Of a DNA stretch of 64,000 bases, positions 46,021 through 58,179 are shown in pieces. Below the pieces are notes generated by a model. The model saw nothing but the letters and a program-made list of their open reading frames with translations. It had not been told where the DNA came from and did no database searches. Numbering within the stretch: position 1 is the first letter of the stretch; every line of letters starts with the position of its first letter. The translations under genes were made by a program, and so were the position numbers. Source of the DNA: Jackrogersella multiformis (taxonomy: Eukaryota; Ascomycota; Sordariomycetes; Xylariales; Hypoxylaceae); contig CADCXD010000018.1 of the NCBI GenBank assembly GCA_902806575.1, positions 3,286,001 to 3,350,000 on the forward strand. Reading direction: 5' to 3'.

Positions 46021-47012
46021 AGAAGATAAGTCTAGGCAGTGACAGGATTCTTGATGGTCTGTTTTATAGCTGTGATGGATATGGCTGATGATGTGCTTGC
46101 ACCTGACAAAACCGGCGTTTTCGAGACATTTGTTTGCCTGTTTTTGGCGCCACGATTCGATGCGGACTTGATACCAACGTTCATGGTTTTTTTAACCTTA
46201 GCCGGGACTACAGCACCTACTTAGATACCGCTCCACGTTCCGGCGACCCTTACATTTTTCGGGTGGGCAATTTTTACAAAATCTTGACGAATGCAAAATG
46301 AAATACACGACATCTGATGTCACCGACCCTTTTATTCGTCTGAAATTTTTGGGACTTCTAATGTTGAAAGGTTTCAGTACTCTAGTTGTCATGCCACTCT
46401 ACTAAGAGTTTGAACATGCGTCATCGATTGAGGACGTGTCGATGTGATTGTACACGACTGAATGGTAACCTGTGAGATGTTAATACTTACCTAGGTAAGT
46501 AATACAACTATGCTAAGCAGAATACTCTGATTTGCGAATGTTCTAAGTGTAGGAAATACGTGAGGTGTCAGACCTTACACTCGAACAAGCTTGCTTAAGT
46601 GTGACTGAGATCAAGCAGCGTCACGGCTCGTACGAGAGAACAACTCAGATCCAGATGATGATGAATGTAAATCCTAGTAAATCTTCTACTTAGGGGCATT
46701 GCCTACCTAGGTACCTCTGTAAACACTCTATTATCGGACGAACAACTTTATTGACGCAGATAGATGACTTAACAAACAAGTCGTTTTACTTAAAACAATG
46801 GATATGAGACCTAAATACCATCGTCGTAGCAGTTTTCTTCAGTTTCCTTCATATTCCCCTATTATGTTCTCCACCAATCCATCCACATTCTTTATTTTCC
46901 CAAGTCTTGGAGACATATATTAGCCTTCACCGCAGACATCTCTGCGCCCCTATCGCTACTGTCTCTAGCTTCCTCCTAAATTTACAAGAAAACACTCGAG
47001 AACGAAGCAACG
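46021..47012. other. intergenic region, 1 kb
   Basis: Palindromes CTTACCTAGGTAAG near 46487-46500 and CTACCTAGGTACC near 46702-46714. No gene is seen. Confidence 0.4.
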
Positions 47013-47234
47013 ATGGGCCAGTCCCACAGCAAGAGCAGATGCAAGCAGAAACAAGAGAACTCGAGCACCACGCCTCGGTACTATCAAGTGCAGCAGGAGC
47101 AATGGGTCTTCCAAGACCCCTCCAGCAGGTCGTTCACCTACTCGCCTATCCGCCGCCGCGGCCGCACCACCATCATCCATACTACGGAAATTCCAAGTGA
47201 GTACCACAAGCCGTACTGCCAACGTCATCGTTAG
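47013..47234 (+). CDS. possible small lipid-anchored protein beginning MGQSHS
   Basis: 73 codons. The start MGQSHSKSRC fits an N-myristoylation signal (Gly2, Ser at position 6) with a nearby Cys and basic residues for membrane binding. The rest is polar (SSTTPRYYQVQQEQWVF...). A GTGAGT donor near 47196 and TTAG acceptor near 47232 could replace the last residues by another 14. No family is recognised. Because a second short MGQ frame lies 0.9 kb downstream, I list it, with low certainty. Confidence 0.35.
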   Translation: MGQSHSKSRCKQKQENSSTTPRYYQVQQEQWVFQDPSSRSFTYSPIRRRGRTTIIHTTEIPSEYHKPYCQRHR

Positions 47235-48113
47235 GCATGAGGACTATAGCCGAGCGCGAGATGGCGAAGGGGGAATGAAATAGAGGGTGAGCAGGGGGTG
47301 GGAAATGAATTAGTTGTGGTTAGATACACAGTGATTTGTGGTTGTAAATATACCTTGATTTTGCCACATTAACGTAAATATGATTTTGAATGGATTAAGT
47401 CACGCTTAATAGCTTAAATTTTATAGATATCTAGCTTGTTGTCCTTTTATTGTAGTGTAGTGGTTAAGTTCATGAGATAATGAATCGACGATGTGGTTTT
47501 ATCTTTGTCCCTCGCTATATTGACATTTAAAAGTTATAAACTAGGTATGTGCAGATAATATTAAACTTGTCCTTGAGGGTCAATTCGTAGAGGGTTTGGA
47601 AATCACTTTTGCGATATTTGGTTGAGTCACGGGTTGTCGTATATTCTAAAGGGGTTCAGGGGGGATAGGCGACTCTTAACAGGGCTAAATCAGGATGATT
47701 ACCTAGGTAGGTACTCAATCGTAAATTATCAACTACCTATTCGATACATATTGTAATGAAACACGAGTAAGAGTCTTACCATCTAATCAGGGGAAAGGAT
47801 AAAACTAATCCCAATCACCACGACCCATATACCCTACTTGTGCTGTTGACAATATTACTCGAGTAGCAACTTGCTCATCTTGTCAGATCCTCGAATATCT
47901 ATACCAAGTGACGCATTTACAGTATTGAATCTGTGCTCCGCCCGAAACCAGAGGTGTCATAAAGGTTATATAAATCTAGCACTTCTGCCCATCCATCTTC
48001 CCGATATCTTCGATATCCGTCACCCCACAAGCAACCAAGAAAATCCCATCGCGCATAGGTATTCAACCGAATCTCATATACAGAACAGCGACAGTACCCG
48101 AAGCGAAGACATA
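47235..48113. other. intergenic region
   Basis: AT-rich, with a TTACCTAGGTAGGTA palindrome at 47699-47713. No gene is seen. Confidence 0.4.
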
Positions 48114-48339
48114 ATGGGCCAGTGCTTAAGCGGGCATCGATCAAACCGTCCAAGAGACCCAGTCCTTAGAGTTCCTCAGCTATGCAATCAATGCCATCGA
48201 AGGCATAATCACACAGGCGGATTTCGATGTCATGAGCCAGCACACTTCCACCATAGAAGACCGCAGAGTCGTACGGAAGGGCGCCGGGGAAACGCAAGCG
48301 CGAGGCATAGCACCCACTGGACTCGGTGACCCTCTCTGA
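48114..48339 (+). pseudogene. possible small lipid-anchored protein beginning MGQC, one-base frame offset
   Basis: ATG 48114 reads MGQCLSG, a dual myristoylation/palmitoylation start. One base later the next frame reads, without a stop, an amphipathic segment (SLEFLSYAINAIEGI, then ADFDVMSQHTS) to TGA 48337-48339. The two parts are offset by one base at about 48131-48136, so either a base was inserted or the frame pairing is accidental. The second frame looks much more protein-like than the continuation of the first. Family unknown. Confidence 0.3.
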
Positions 48340-49547
48340 GCAGCGAGGAGGGGTATACTATCGTCAACGGAGAACTTGTGCCAAATACCTAGCCTAGAGC
48401 ATTTATTGGCCGGCTTTTGAGTTACCTCATCGTGATACCCAATAGCGATAAGGAAAGGGGGGCCGATGAGAGTGAAATAACTGACGTTATTGTTGCAATT
48501 TTCGGGTAATAATTTTGGCAAAAGGAGGTTAAGATGAATGACGTTTTGGAGAATATTGATACGGACGGGGGTAGGTAGTGGAAGGTCAGAATGTACTTGG
48601 TTAGTTTCTTTCTTAGGTACTAAAAGACGAGTTGCTTATAAATTCATTTCATCTTTTAGTACTTCCCCTATGTCTATCTACCTGAATTCAAACATTGTTA
48701 AGGACCACTTAATATCCATTGAATGATCGTTGCAGTTTCCCATCTTTAAATCGGTGTAGCTTTCGCCCCTAGGTATGTTTGGGCAATGTTCAGATTTCGT
48801 CTACGTCGATATCTTCAGGGGAGGCTCTGGATCGATGATTTAACTACTGGTCCGAATAACATGAGCCAAGGCAGTCGGAACATCCATGGCCGCATGATAT
48901 AGAAGAGGTGAACGTATCTGAGTGAATAGAAACAGCCCAAGGTATAGCAATCCGTCGAGCGACCAGCGTTTATACGAGCCGCACGAGCTTATCGCTACCT
49001 AGGTACCTAGTTCTTGCCGATACGAGAGCGAAAGTGGTTTTCATAATTACTTACTACCATCATCTATATGGTGCTAGCATATGAAGCAGCGAAATCGAGA
49101 AGCTTTGGCCTTGGTACCTACCTAGGTAGGTAGCCATCGATTTTGAAGATAGCGAAATGCGTCTTCAAGGATGGTGTGTGAGTTAGTGCCCCCTAATACG
49201 AAAGGAATTCATAGGTCCTAGATCGTGGTACCTGTTTCTAATACATAGAATTAGTTAGTGACATTTTCCTTTTTCTTATTTTAGTCTAGAGAGCTTCTTG
49301 TAATCCAGACCGGCTTTGCACATGTATGTCGCATAAGGGCCTCTTGAGCCTTGGCGTCGGGTCGGATGAGGATCGGCGTTCGGGAGTCATGGTTGGGTGC
49401 TGTAGCTCAAATAACTACTTAAATAATATCGTCATGATATAGTGTATTCGCAAGTACTTTCACGACGGGCGCTATAACCCTCGCCTTGCACACATCCGCT
49501 GGTAGGGGTATCAAAGCTGAAATGACCACTATTAGGAGATGGAAAAT
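48340..49547. other. intergenic region, 1.2 kb
   Basis: Palindromes CTACCTAGGTACCTAG near 48997-49011 and TACCTACCTAGGTAGGTA near 49116-49133. No gene is seen. Confidence 0.4.
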
Positions 49548-52500
49548 TTAGTGCGAATCTAGCAGCTCCATAGACGGCCTCTCCCTCTTCAGGTCTTCGA
49601 TAATCTTTGGTAGCATTCCGGCGATTTTGTGCTTCTGCCCTAATCCCTTACCCCCTATTAGTGGAATGTTGCTCTTAAGTTCCTCATATAGTTCCAGTGC
49701 TTCTTCCACTTTGCCCTGTCTTGTTAGACACTCGGCGAGCAGCCACACAACCATGATCCGATCAGGGTGTTCACCATCATCTGCCGCGGCTTGTCTATAC
49801 AACTCTTTAACTACAGCCTGGCGCAGATAATTCTCTGCCTTTACGAGCTCTCCATTTTCCATGAGGACTTGTCCGTACCAGGATTTGCCTCCAAGTACAG
49901 CAATATTATCCTTGCCATGGTTTCTCTCGGCTATATCCAATGTCTTCCTCATCAAATCATCTGCTTCTTCGAAGCGACCACATTTGGAAAGAATACGTCC
50001 GTAGTTGGCTCTGGCCACTAATGTCCACGGTGACTCTTTGCCCATAATATTAGTTCTGCGCTCCATAACTTGACGCATGATCTCGAGAGCGTCATTGTAG
50101 TTATCTTTCGTAATACGAATCAAGCCCATGGCAAAGTCTTCCTCGCTGCTCAGCACTGCCAGCTCGGTCGATTCGTCTGTGGGGTCTTCGTCCCATAGCC
50201 TTCTAAGTGCCTCCGAAGCCACTCTATGCAGGTCGACCGAGCGTTCCCAATCCATACGGTAGAAGTAGCATCTAGCAATGAGCCCGATCGTTCTGAGAGT
50301 TTCTTTATGCTGATGTCCGTGTATTTCGATCAGACTGGCTTTTGCATCTTCATGGAGCTGCAGAGCTTCGGTAATTCTGCCTTGCGAAAGCACAGCACTA
50401 CCCAATCGGTTCGTGATCTCTACCGTTAATGGATGCTTTGGACTGAGGGTCTTCTTGCGAGATTCATAGACCTCCCGTAAAAGCTTCGCGGCATCATTCC
50501 ATCTCGTCTGGCTCCACAAGGCTTCGGCTAGACCTTGTTTTACCTGATGAGTTACTTCATGGTCTTGGCCTAGACGGGCAATTAGGTAGCGGTGAACACG
50601 ACGCAAGAGCCTCTCGGCCTCATGATACACACCACATTCCAAGTAAACTCTGCTAAAATGCCCATACTCCTCTGCACGCGCCGGGCTCATCTCTTGTGGC
50701 TCGCCCGCCCCAAACCTCATCGACCAGAAATACCTCCGTTTTCGTCGCCGATTCTCCTGAAAATGGTGCTGGGTGACGCCAACATAGTGTAAAACCTGGT
50801 CAATGTGCGGTTTCATGTCACGGCGCATGGCTATCTCCCCTTCTTTATCCTTCCCAACCAACCTTACCGCTCGCGAGAGAACTGTTGTCGCAACCTGGCA
50901 GTATAGGGCTCCTTCAGCAAAAGACAATTGTGGCCGTTCACGGACCCATTGATGCACAATTGGGTGCATATGATACCGACGATTGTCACGTTTTGTAGCG
51001 TCGCGACTCTCGCCACGGTTGATCAAACCCCTATCTACTAAGACTTTCAACGCCTTCTGTAGACGGATTTTAACCAACTCCTGCAACTCTGGGCCATCAA
51101 GCTCGCCGGAATTCTTCAGTACATCTGGTAAGACAGGGGGTAAAGAAAGCCGTTTGTGTCTTCGGATGCTGAGCACTAGATTCTGGATCCGCACAGTCCA
51201 CGGTGGTTGAGGCATGGGCCCTATACGGCCAAGAATTTCCTTTTCTTCTCTCTCCTTCTCATTCCGTGCGTTTTCTTCCATCATAGGGCACACAGCAGCA
51301 TGAACAATGACATCCAGGCGGATGTTCTGAAAATGCATGTACGAGAAGATATGTAGAAGCTGTAGCGCATCTTGGAAAATACCAGTGTCGTCCCGTGTTG
51401 CCGCTCCCTCGAGAGATTCGTATAAGATCTCGTAAGACCCAAATATGGACATGTGCTCCTCATCTTCGGACGAACGCCGCTTGGAACGTGACGAGCTTCT
51501 GTCGCGTCGCATGTACCGCAATGAGCGGATGCGGGAGGCTTGAGAATCGAAAAACTTGATGTAGTTGGCTAATTCACAGAGTCCATCCCTGATGGCTCTT
51601 CCTGCATGAAGGAGAGCTAGTGGCAGATAGTACAGATGTCTGCAGATGCTTTTAGCCAGGTCGATTAGTTTTCTCGTCCATGGCTTTTGCACGTTCGCAG
51701 CTCGAAGAAGCAACTCGGTTGCTTCCATATTATTCATTTCTCCGAGTTGAAGGCTTCCCGTGTTACCGTAGTCTCTCTTTTCCGGGTTACGAGTTGTCAC
51801 CAGAATACAGCCCTGGGCGAAGCCTGGGACGCTAGGTGGAAACAGGTCCTCGAGTGTTACTTCGCTATCATCCGCATTGTCGATAATCAATAGCCAGCTA
51901 TATGATGTATGAAGATGGGATAGCCAGTGCTTAGCAGCTTGTTCTATAGGCTCAACACCACCGAGCTTGCCGATTTCTGCATAGGACTCTTTGGCGTTTG
52001 CTCGAGTACTGGCGTCAACCCAGAATATACCCCAATAATACATTGCATGTTCTTCGGCATACTTGAGAGCCAGATCGGATTTTCCTGATCCAGGCATCCC
52101 TTGAATGACGAATCGTCTTTGAGTTGAACTCGACGTAGAAAAAGCCTGGGCAATAGCTTCGAGTTCCTCTAGTCGACCAGTGAAGATCCGATTTGCCGAT
52201 CTTGGAATCCGCCAATGCTTGTTAATGGATATTGACCGGGCCACAGAGAGCGCTATCTGAAGTGCATCAAGCATATCGTTTATGCCTTCCTCATGCCTCG
52301 TGAGATAAAAGCTACATAGCTAATCATTAACATATACAGCGTCGTAGGCAATCAATAGGTGTGTACAGGTGTTAATGAGTTGTTAATGAATTACTTATTG
52401 TCACTCGCCTAACAATTGTAATCGGCGATAAAACTCAACCAAAATAAATAAATTTAGAGTAATAAATGTTTATCTTACCGAGGAGCCTGCTTCAATTCAG

Positions 52501-53107
52501 GGGTCAGCCTGGATACCAAATGTGATATTGTCGACGCGACATCAAAGGCAGCCTTTGGATTACCATCTGATTCAAAATCCCTTTTCAAAATTCCAAGATG
52601 TATGGCATTTTGCAACACCGAGAATACTGCTGTCTGATATTTTAGGGCTTGGAGTGCATCCGTATATAAATGAATCTTTTCCTGTGGTAATAAGACATGA
52701 TTGAACGGTAGGTCATGTTTGTGACGGCTTTTGATTTCTTCTAGGCTATCATGCAAAGGGCCCATCGTATCGTTGCAGCATCGCATACTGACGATGCTCA
52801 CTGCATCCCAGAGCTGATCTCGAGTTAGGTCAGATGTTCGGCCTTGGTTCTGATCGAAAGCACCACTATTTAACTCGTGGCTCACTCCGAGAATAATCTT
52901 GAGCTGTCCGAGCAGGTCTATAATTTCCGTCTGCGGCCGACTGACTTCTGTAGTGAACTCCTCAAGAAGTGTCGATAATCCGATGGCACCTTAGTGAAGA
53001 GCTTCGGTACCGAAGTCTCCGAATGGCAACGAGCGCAAGCTCGACCGAGACCGTTGTGCTTCCTCCCCAACCAATGCGTATTGTGACGGTCCTTCTTCAC
53101 GCTCCAT
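49548..53107 (-). CDS. STAND NTPase: NB-ARC with tetratricopeptide repeats, TAA near the N-terminus
   Basis: Exons 52479-53107 and 49548-52296 join across a 182-bp intron (total 3378 bp, 1125 codons). The N-terminal exon is helical and unassigned. Then follow Walker A G-M-P-G-S-G-K-S (about residue 275), Walker B L-L-I-I-D-N-A-D-D, the sensor G-C-I-L-V-T-T-R-N, a winged-helix region, and a C-terminal array of about eight TPR-type repeats with A-x-x-L-x-x-x-Y/H and N-R-L-G or E-A-L-x-L motifs. This is the architecture of fungal NLR-like signalling proteins, where the N-terminal domain triggers cell death or another output on nucleotide-dependent oligomerisation. Codon 39 is TAA (52991-52993), in frame with sequence on both sides; CAA to TAA would explain it. 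If translated from an internal ATG such as 52885, most of the NTPase would remain. Confidence 0.82.
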
Positions 53108-54014
53108 GGTTGAACAATCTCAGGAGGGTATGGGGAGATGCCTGGCGAGCCCTGTTCGTGCATCAAAGTAGAGGGATTAAGTACACAGTTAGGTGAGTGC
53201 ACATGCGGTTTGGAATCAAGGAATCCATGGATGTTGCGAATTCACTTGCACTCACTTTCTCGCCCCCACCATATTGTGGCATATCCCGTCGCTGTCGGCT
53301 AGCATACACATCTTTTCCGCGATGTACAACATTCAGGGGTAACAAAAGTTATTTCAGTACTTGTTCTTTTGCATTTCTCTTCAAGACCAATGCCACAAGC
53401 TAGCCACAGCGTGTAAAATATTGTACCTATACATAACTTTTCTAGGGGAAAAACGCAGATATAAAAAGGCATTCTGTACCTACCTACCTAGGTACCTAGG
53501 TAGATATATTGACACCTTTTCTTCAACGTACACTTAGGTGTCCTATCGCAAAGGCTCAATTGTCAAAATACCGACTTGAGGTTATTCGTACCAAAAATAA
53601 CATTTAGTACCTTTGAATGATGTACACACCTATTCATCCAGCCTTTGTTAAACCAATCGGTATGTTTGCGCTGGCTGAGACATGGCGGCTGAGTTTCACC
53701 GGTCAACTGGGCGACTCGTCAGTAATAATGACTGGTCACTAATAACCCCTGGTAGCTAACAGAATGTCAGCTCGCACAGTATGAGAGTTACAGCGCTCAG
53801 AAGTGCTATAGATTATTTTGACGTTACACAAATCGCCATGAACAAATGATAAATCGTTCAACAGAAAAAGAAACAGAAAAAGAAAATTCAGTTTCCAGTT
53901 TTCAGTTTGAAAAAATATGGTTACCCCTTTACATACTTCACCATCACCACTTGCGAACTTCATTTTGGAACATAGTCATCCCACTATATACTACCTATGT
54001 AGGTAGAGTTAGCA
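53108..54014. other. intergenic region between divergent genes
   Basis: Contains a long palindromic cluster ACCTACCTACCTAGGTACCT near 53480-53499. No gene is seen. Confidence 0.4.
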
Positions 54015-55688
54015 ATGGAATCGCAATCCGCGCCTGCTAACGCCCTTGATTCAACGACCCAAGCCGACGGACCTTTTTCGTTGCTAGCGTTGAGAGTTCT
54101 GACAACTATTCTGCTAATCCTTCTAGCTTACTGGCAGTGGGAGAGAAGGAAGCAACAGCAGATCGAAGATGCTTTTGCAGCAAAACATGGCTGCCAACCG
54201 TGCTTGGTCACTGTCCCTCACAAGTGGCCATTTGCGATCGATGTTCTCAAGAAACAGTACGATGCTCTACCGAAACGACGACTCTTGGAGTTTCAAACAC
54301 CCTACGTAACAATAGCGCCGACAATTCGGGTTACTGTCTTGGGAAACGGTTTCATTCTGACTGACCCAGTCAACATAGAGGCCATTCTCGACCACAACTC
54401 CGAGGACTTCGGATTGGGCTGTCGTCGTCTGGGCTTGTTCCCTCTGCTTGGAGAGGGAATATTCACCCAATATGGCCATGCATGGAAGCACTCGCGCGCA
54501 TTGCTTCGCCGCCAATTCGCGCGAGTCCACGAGCGTGGTATCGCTGCTTTGAATCCGCATGTAGACGAGCTACTCAGCGCCATCGCTCTCGAGGCCGAGA
54601 CAAGCAGCGATGGTGTAGTAGATCTACAGCGGCAGTTTTTCGAGTACACTCTTAACACTACGACAGATCTGCTCTTTGGAGAGCCTCACAGTAGTCTCCC
54701 CAAGGCCGAGCGCGATAAATTGCGCGAAAATTTTGACTATGCAAGTCTGGTCTCAGCCATAAGGCTTCGACTTGCGGACTTTTCTTGGCTATATACACCC
54801 TCCAAGTTCCGGAAAGCTTGTCGCGTTGTTCAAGATTGGGCATCCTTTTTTTCGAATAGAGCCATCGACTACTGCGAGGAGTACGGCGAAGAAGCGGCAC
54901 GTGAGAAGTATGCTTTCATCATCGACTTGTAGTGCGAGACCAGCTACTTCATGTATTGATAGCAGGGCGTGATACTACTGCATGCCTTCTCAGCTGGACG
55001 TTATTTCATCTTGTTCGGAACCCACACCTGCTAGATCGACTCAAGACAGAAATTTCCCAAGTCATTCCTCCAGACGCGGAAATAACTCGTCACCATATTC
55101 AGCAACTTTCATTCTTGAGATGCTGTATCAATGAGTGTAAATTTAGTATATGTCTGATCAAAACCAGCCCTTACGCTAACCTCTCAAAGCACTCCGGTTA
55201 TACCCTCAGCTTCCTGTAAATGTTCGATTTGCGACCCGAATGACTATTCTTCCTAGAGGCGGCGGGCCTGATGGATCTGCACCCATACTCCTCCGAAAAG
55301 GAGACGGGGTGGGCTGGTCACTTTATCATCTACACCGAAGGGAGTCGCTCTATGGTCCCGATGCTAAAGTATACCGTCCAGAAAGATGGGAAAGCGGTCA
55401 GCTGATAAAGAAGGTGGGTTTGGGATCAGGATTCGTTGACTTCCACAGTGGTCCAAGACTATGCTTAGGAAGTAGGTGCTCTAGAAGTCCTTGGATTGCA
55501 TTATCTGACAGTCGAATACAGAAGACTACGCCTTGCAGGAAGCCAGCCTTGCTATAGTGAGGGTCCTACAAAAGTATCCAGATATTCGGCTCCCACCAAG
55601 TGTTCCCAATGAACCTGTAGGCATGGAGACGCAGAACCTGACAATTACTTTATCCAGTGCCGAGGGCTGTAAGGTATTGCTATGTTAG
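54015..55688 (+). pseudogene. CYP52-like cytochrome P450, frame-broken
   Basis: Pieces 54015-54931, about 54932-55136, 55190-55471 and 55522-55688 together spell a CYP52/CYP539-like P450: N-terminal anchor LLALRVLTTILLILLAYW, I-helix A-G-R-D-T-T, K-helix E-S-L-R assembled across the 53-bp intron at 55137-55189, R-P-E-R-W, and heme loop F-H-S-G-P-R-L-C-L-G-K completed across the last intron. Between K-Y-A-F-I-I-D-L and V-R-D-Q-L-L-H-V the frame changes at TAG 54930-54932, and about nine residues present in relatives are missing, so a small out-of-frame deletion is likely. CYP52 enzymes hydroxylate the omega end of alkanes and fatty acids in the ER. Confidence 0.8.
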
Positions 55689-56335
55689 CGTATAGCGGAT
55701 CGGGAATCCATACCTACCTAGGTACCTTAGACCTAGTAGCTTAGGTACTCGCTCGTGTATTATTTTAATAGGGTAATACTAGATCTGACCTAAGTGGCTG
55801 ACGCATGGTACCTTGCAAAGTGGTGATTTGGTATGATTGTATCTTGCCACCTGCAATCCGAGTTTCTTTCGCGTCCACCAATCAGGAACTTTGATAACCA
55901 GCAGCCCAATTATATCTAGAACGTGTGATATGCAAGACCTAATTTAGAAATGACCGAGCTATGTATTATGTGGATTTCGGATTACAAGTGACAATATATA
56001 GTGTAGTACTATCACCAAGTTACTTCGATTGATAGATCATAAGAAGTAAGGCACTAGGTTCATACTTATATAATGCAGGTGACATTATACTGTGCTTGGC
56101 TGAGAGGTACACCCTACGCAGCCTATGCTACAGACGAAATGGAGGCGCCAGACTGATAGGCATATGTCGAATGGCACACGATACTAAGGCCATGTAACCT
56201 TTAAGAGCCGTGAAACCAATTCTTAGAACCTTGTGAATCTTAACAAGACTTATTGTATTATTGTACTTACCTATATACCAAATATCATAGCAAGAAAAAA
56301 CGCTCGAACAATGATTACGCGTATGACTGTTTCCA
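55689..56335. other. intergenic region
   Basis: Only an ACCTACCTAGGTACC palindrome near 55711-55725 stands out. No gene. Confidence 0.4.
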
Positions 56336-57951
56336 ATGTCTGAACTCGCCACCAACATTATCACTTACATCGGCGTGCCTCTGGCAGTAATTGGAGTGCT
56401 ACCTATCCTCTACAATGTCATCAAAACATCCATCGCGTACTCCGAGATCAAAAGGAGATTGAGGATAACCAAGCACCGCGACGAAGAGGTTCACATAGCA
56501 AAAGATTACTTCGGTGGGGAGGTCGAGGTAAAACTCACAAGATTTCGGGTCGCACCTCTTGACCGAGAAGATTCTCAATACTGGGTGATCTTGGGCGGGG
56601 ACACATTGCCGGGAGGATCTTGGGAGATATTTAACTGGAATCGCCTTCCGTCTGGGAATAATACCCAACGCGTGAGGTCTGCAAACCAATTGAGGCAACC
56701 TCAAGCCGAGATAGATTTCGAGGAACTAATCACATACCTTCTTGACCTAGGCATGGTTCCTAATGCGCAAGGTTGGAAGTCTTTGCGATCCTCAGGCATT
56801 TGGACGCCGACAGAAACTTGGTTGATGGTAACGTCAGATCGACGACCCGTGCTGACTGTGGCGCCATTGGACACTTCGGACCTAAACAGTCGTCTTTCGC
56901 TCAAGGTTCAGTTGCACCCCAACCAGATCATGAATGATAAATCCGCTCGGGCCCCGAACTGGATCAGATTGGCCCCCGAAGAGGAAATCATGAACGGGAA
57001 TGGAGATCTGAAAGAAGCAGAGCCTCAAAACACGGAGAAGCTGGGCCAAACAGATCAACAGTCATCCCCACTCCAAGCACGGTTAAAGACAAACAGCATG
57101 GCCGACGTTGAATACACTGTCAATGCCAAGGGTTCAATCTCCATTGAACCCCAGGACACTACCGATACCCACCACCCATACCATCATAGGGGTAACCCAA
57201 CAGCAGTATGGGTTTCCAGTGTTCTCACAGCTTATGCAGCTAGCAAAAATATCTTAATGACGTACAGGATACCAGAAAGCATCCTCGATTTTTCACACTC
57301 ATACTCGATTCCCTGCGGCGTAATGGTACTTCTTGGAATAATAAATGGATCGGATTGTCCGCATTGGGAGAAGGACGGGCGCCATGGAGTCGATGCAACA
57401 TCCCAAGGCAGGAATTCGGAACCTTCTACTTCTTCTACCGCCCAGGTGCCTTGGACGAAGGGGCAGGTGGATAGAGTGGTCAAAGAGCGTAGGTTAAGTC
57501 TTTTCCAAAGATGACACATCTCTAGCATCCCATCTGATAAAACGTAGGCGGTGACAGCAGGCGCCAAAAACAGGATGAACACGAGGCACGCATAGCCCAA
57601 GCTTTGCAAAGCAAAAATTGGGATGTTAGTGTCGTTGCTCAACACTGTTTGCGGTGGCTCGATATACGGATGGGCCGGCCAAACACGCTAGAAGCAACAG
57701 TAGCCTTGATTATACGCCGCATGATACAAGATGAGCAGCTGACCGCATCGCTCAGCAACATTTTGAGTATGTGGAAGTCGTGGTCAGAAAATGGCGGATT
57801 GGGGAGGTCGGACTTTCATACTCTTCAGCAAGGCCTGGAGGAGTTTGCTTACTCTGCGTTGCTGCTTGCTTCGATAAGAAGCTTTGACGAGTCGCTGGTA
57901 TCAGACATGCAGAAATGTTTTGATGAATGCAAGGATGTAAGACTTGGTTGA
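56336..57951 (+). CDS. membrane-anchored hypothetical protein
   Basis: Exons 56336-57488 and 57548-57951 join in frame across a 59-bp intron (donor GTAGGT, branch CTGAT, acceptor GTAG), giving 518 residues. Residues 5-28 form one membrane helix (NIITYIGVPLAVIGVLPILYNVI). The region to about residue 120 is well ordered, followed by a disordered linker with His/Pro/Thr, and then a helical C-terminus with Q-K-Q-D-E-H-E-A-R-I-A-Q-A-L-Q, W-D-V-S-V-V-A-Q-H-C-L-R-W-L and E-E-F-A-Y-S-A-L-L-L-A-S. I do not recognise the family, but the sustained coding quality across both exons supports a gene. The helix plus cytosolic body suggests an organelle or plasma-membrane-attached protein. Confidence 0.65.
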
Positions 57952-58179
57952 TGTGATTATATTTGCTGGAAACCCCGTTAATTAAAGGTAGTTGTTGAAT
58001 TAGAGAGATTAATTATCCTTTTTAAACTGGTGGGTCATCAGATAAGAGTGATGCCATTCAGACCCACACGAAAACCCATTTTGGTGATAATTTTGGAGGT
58101 TAGAGAAGGATTGAGTCTAATACACCATTGGTATCACAGTACCAATAATAATGTGCGACCTTCTAACTCTTATTACTGC

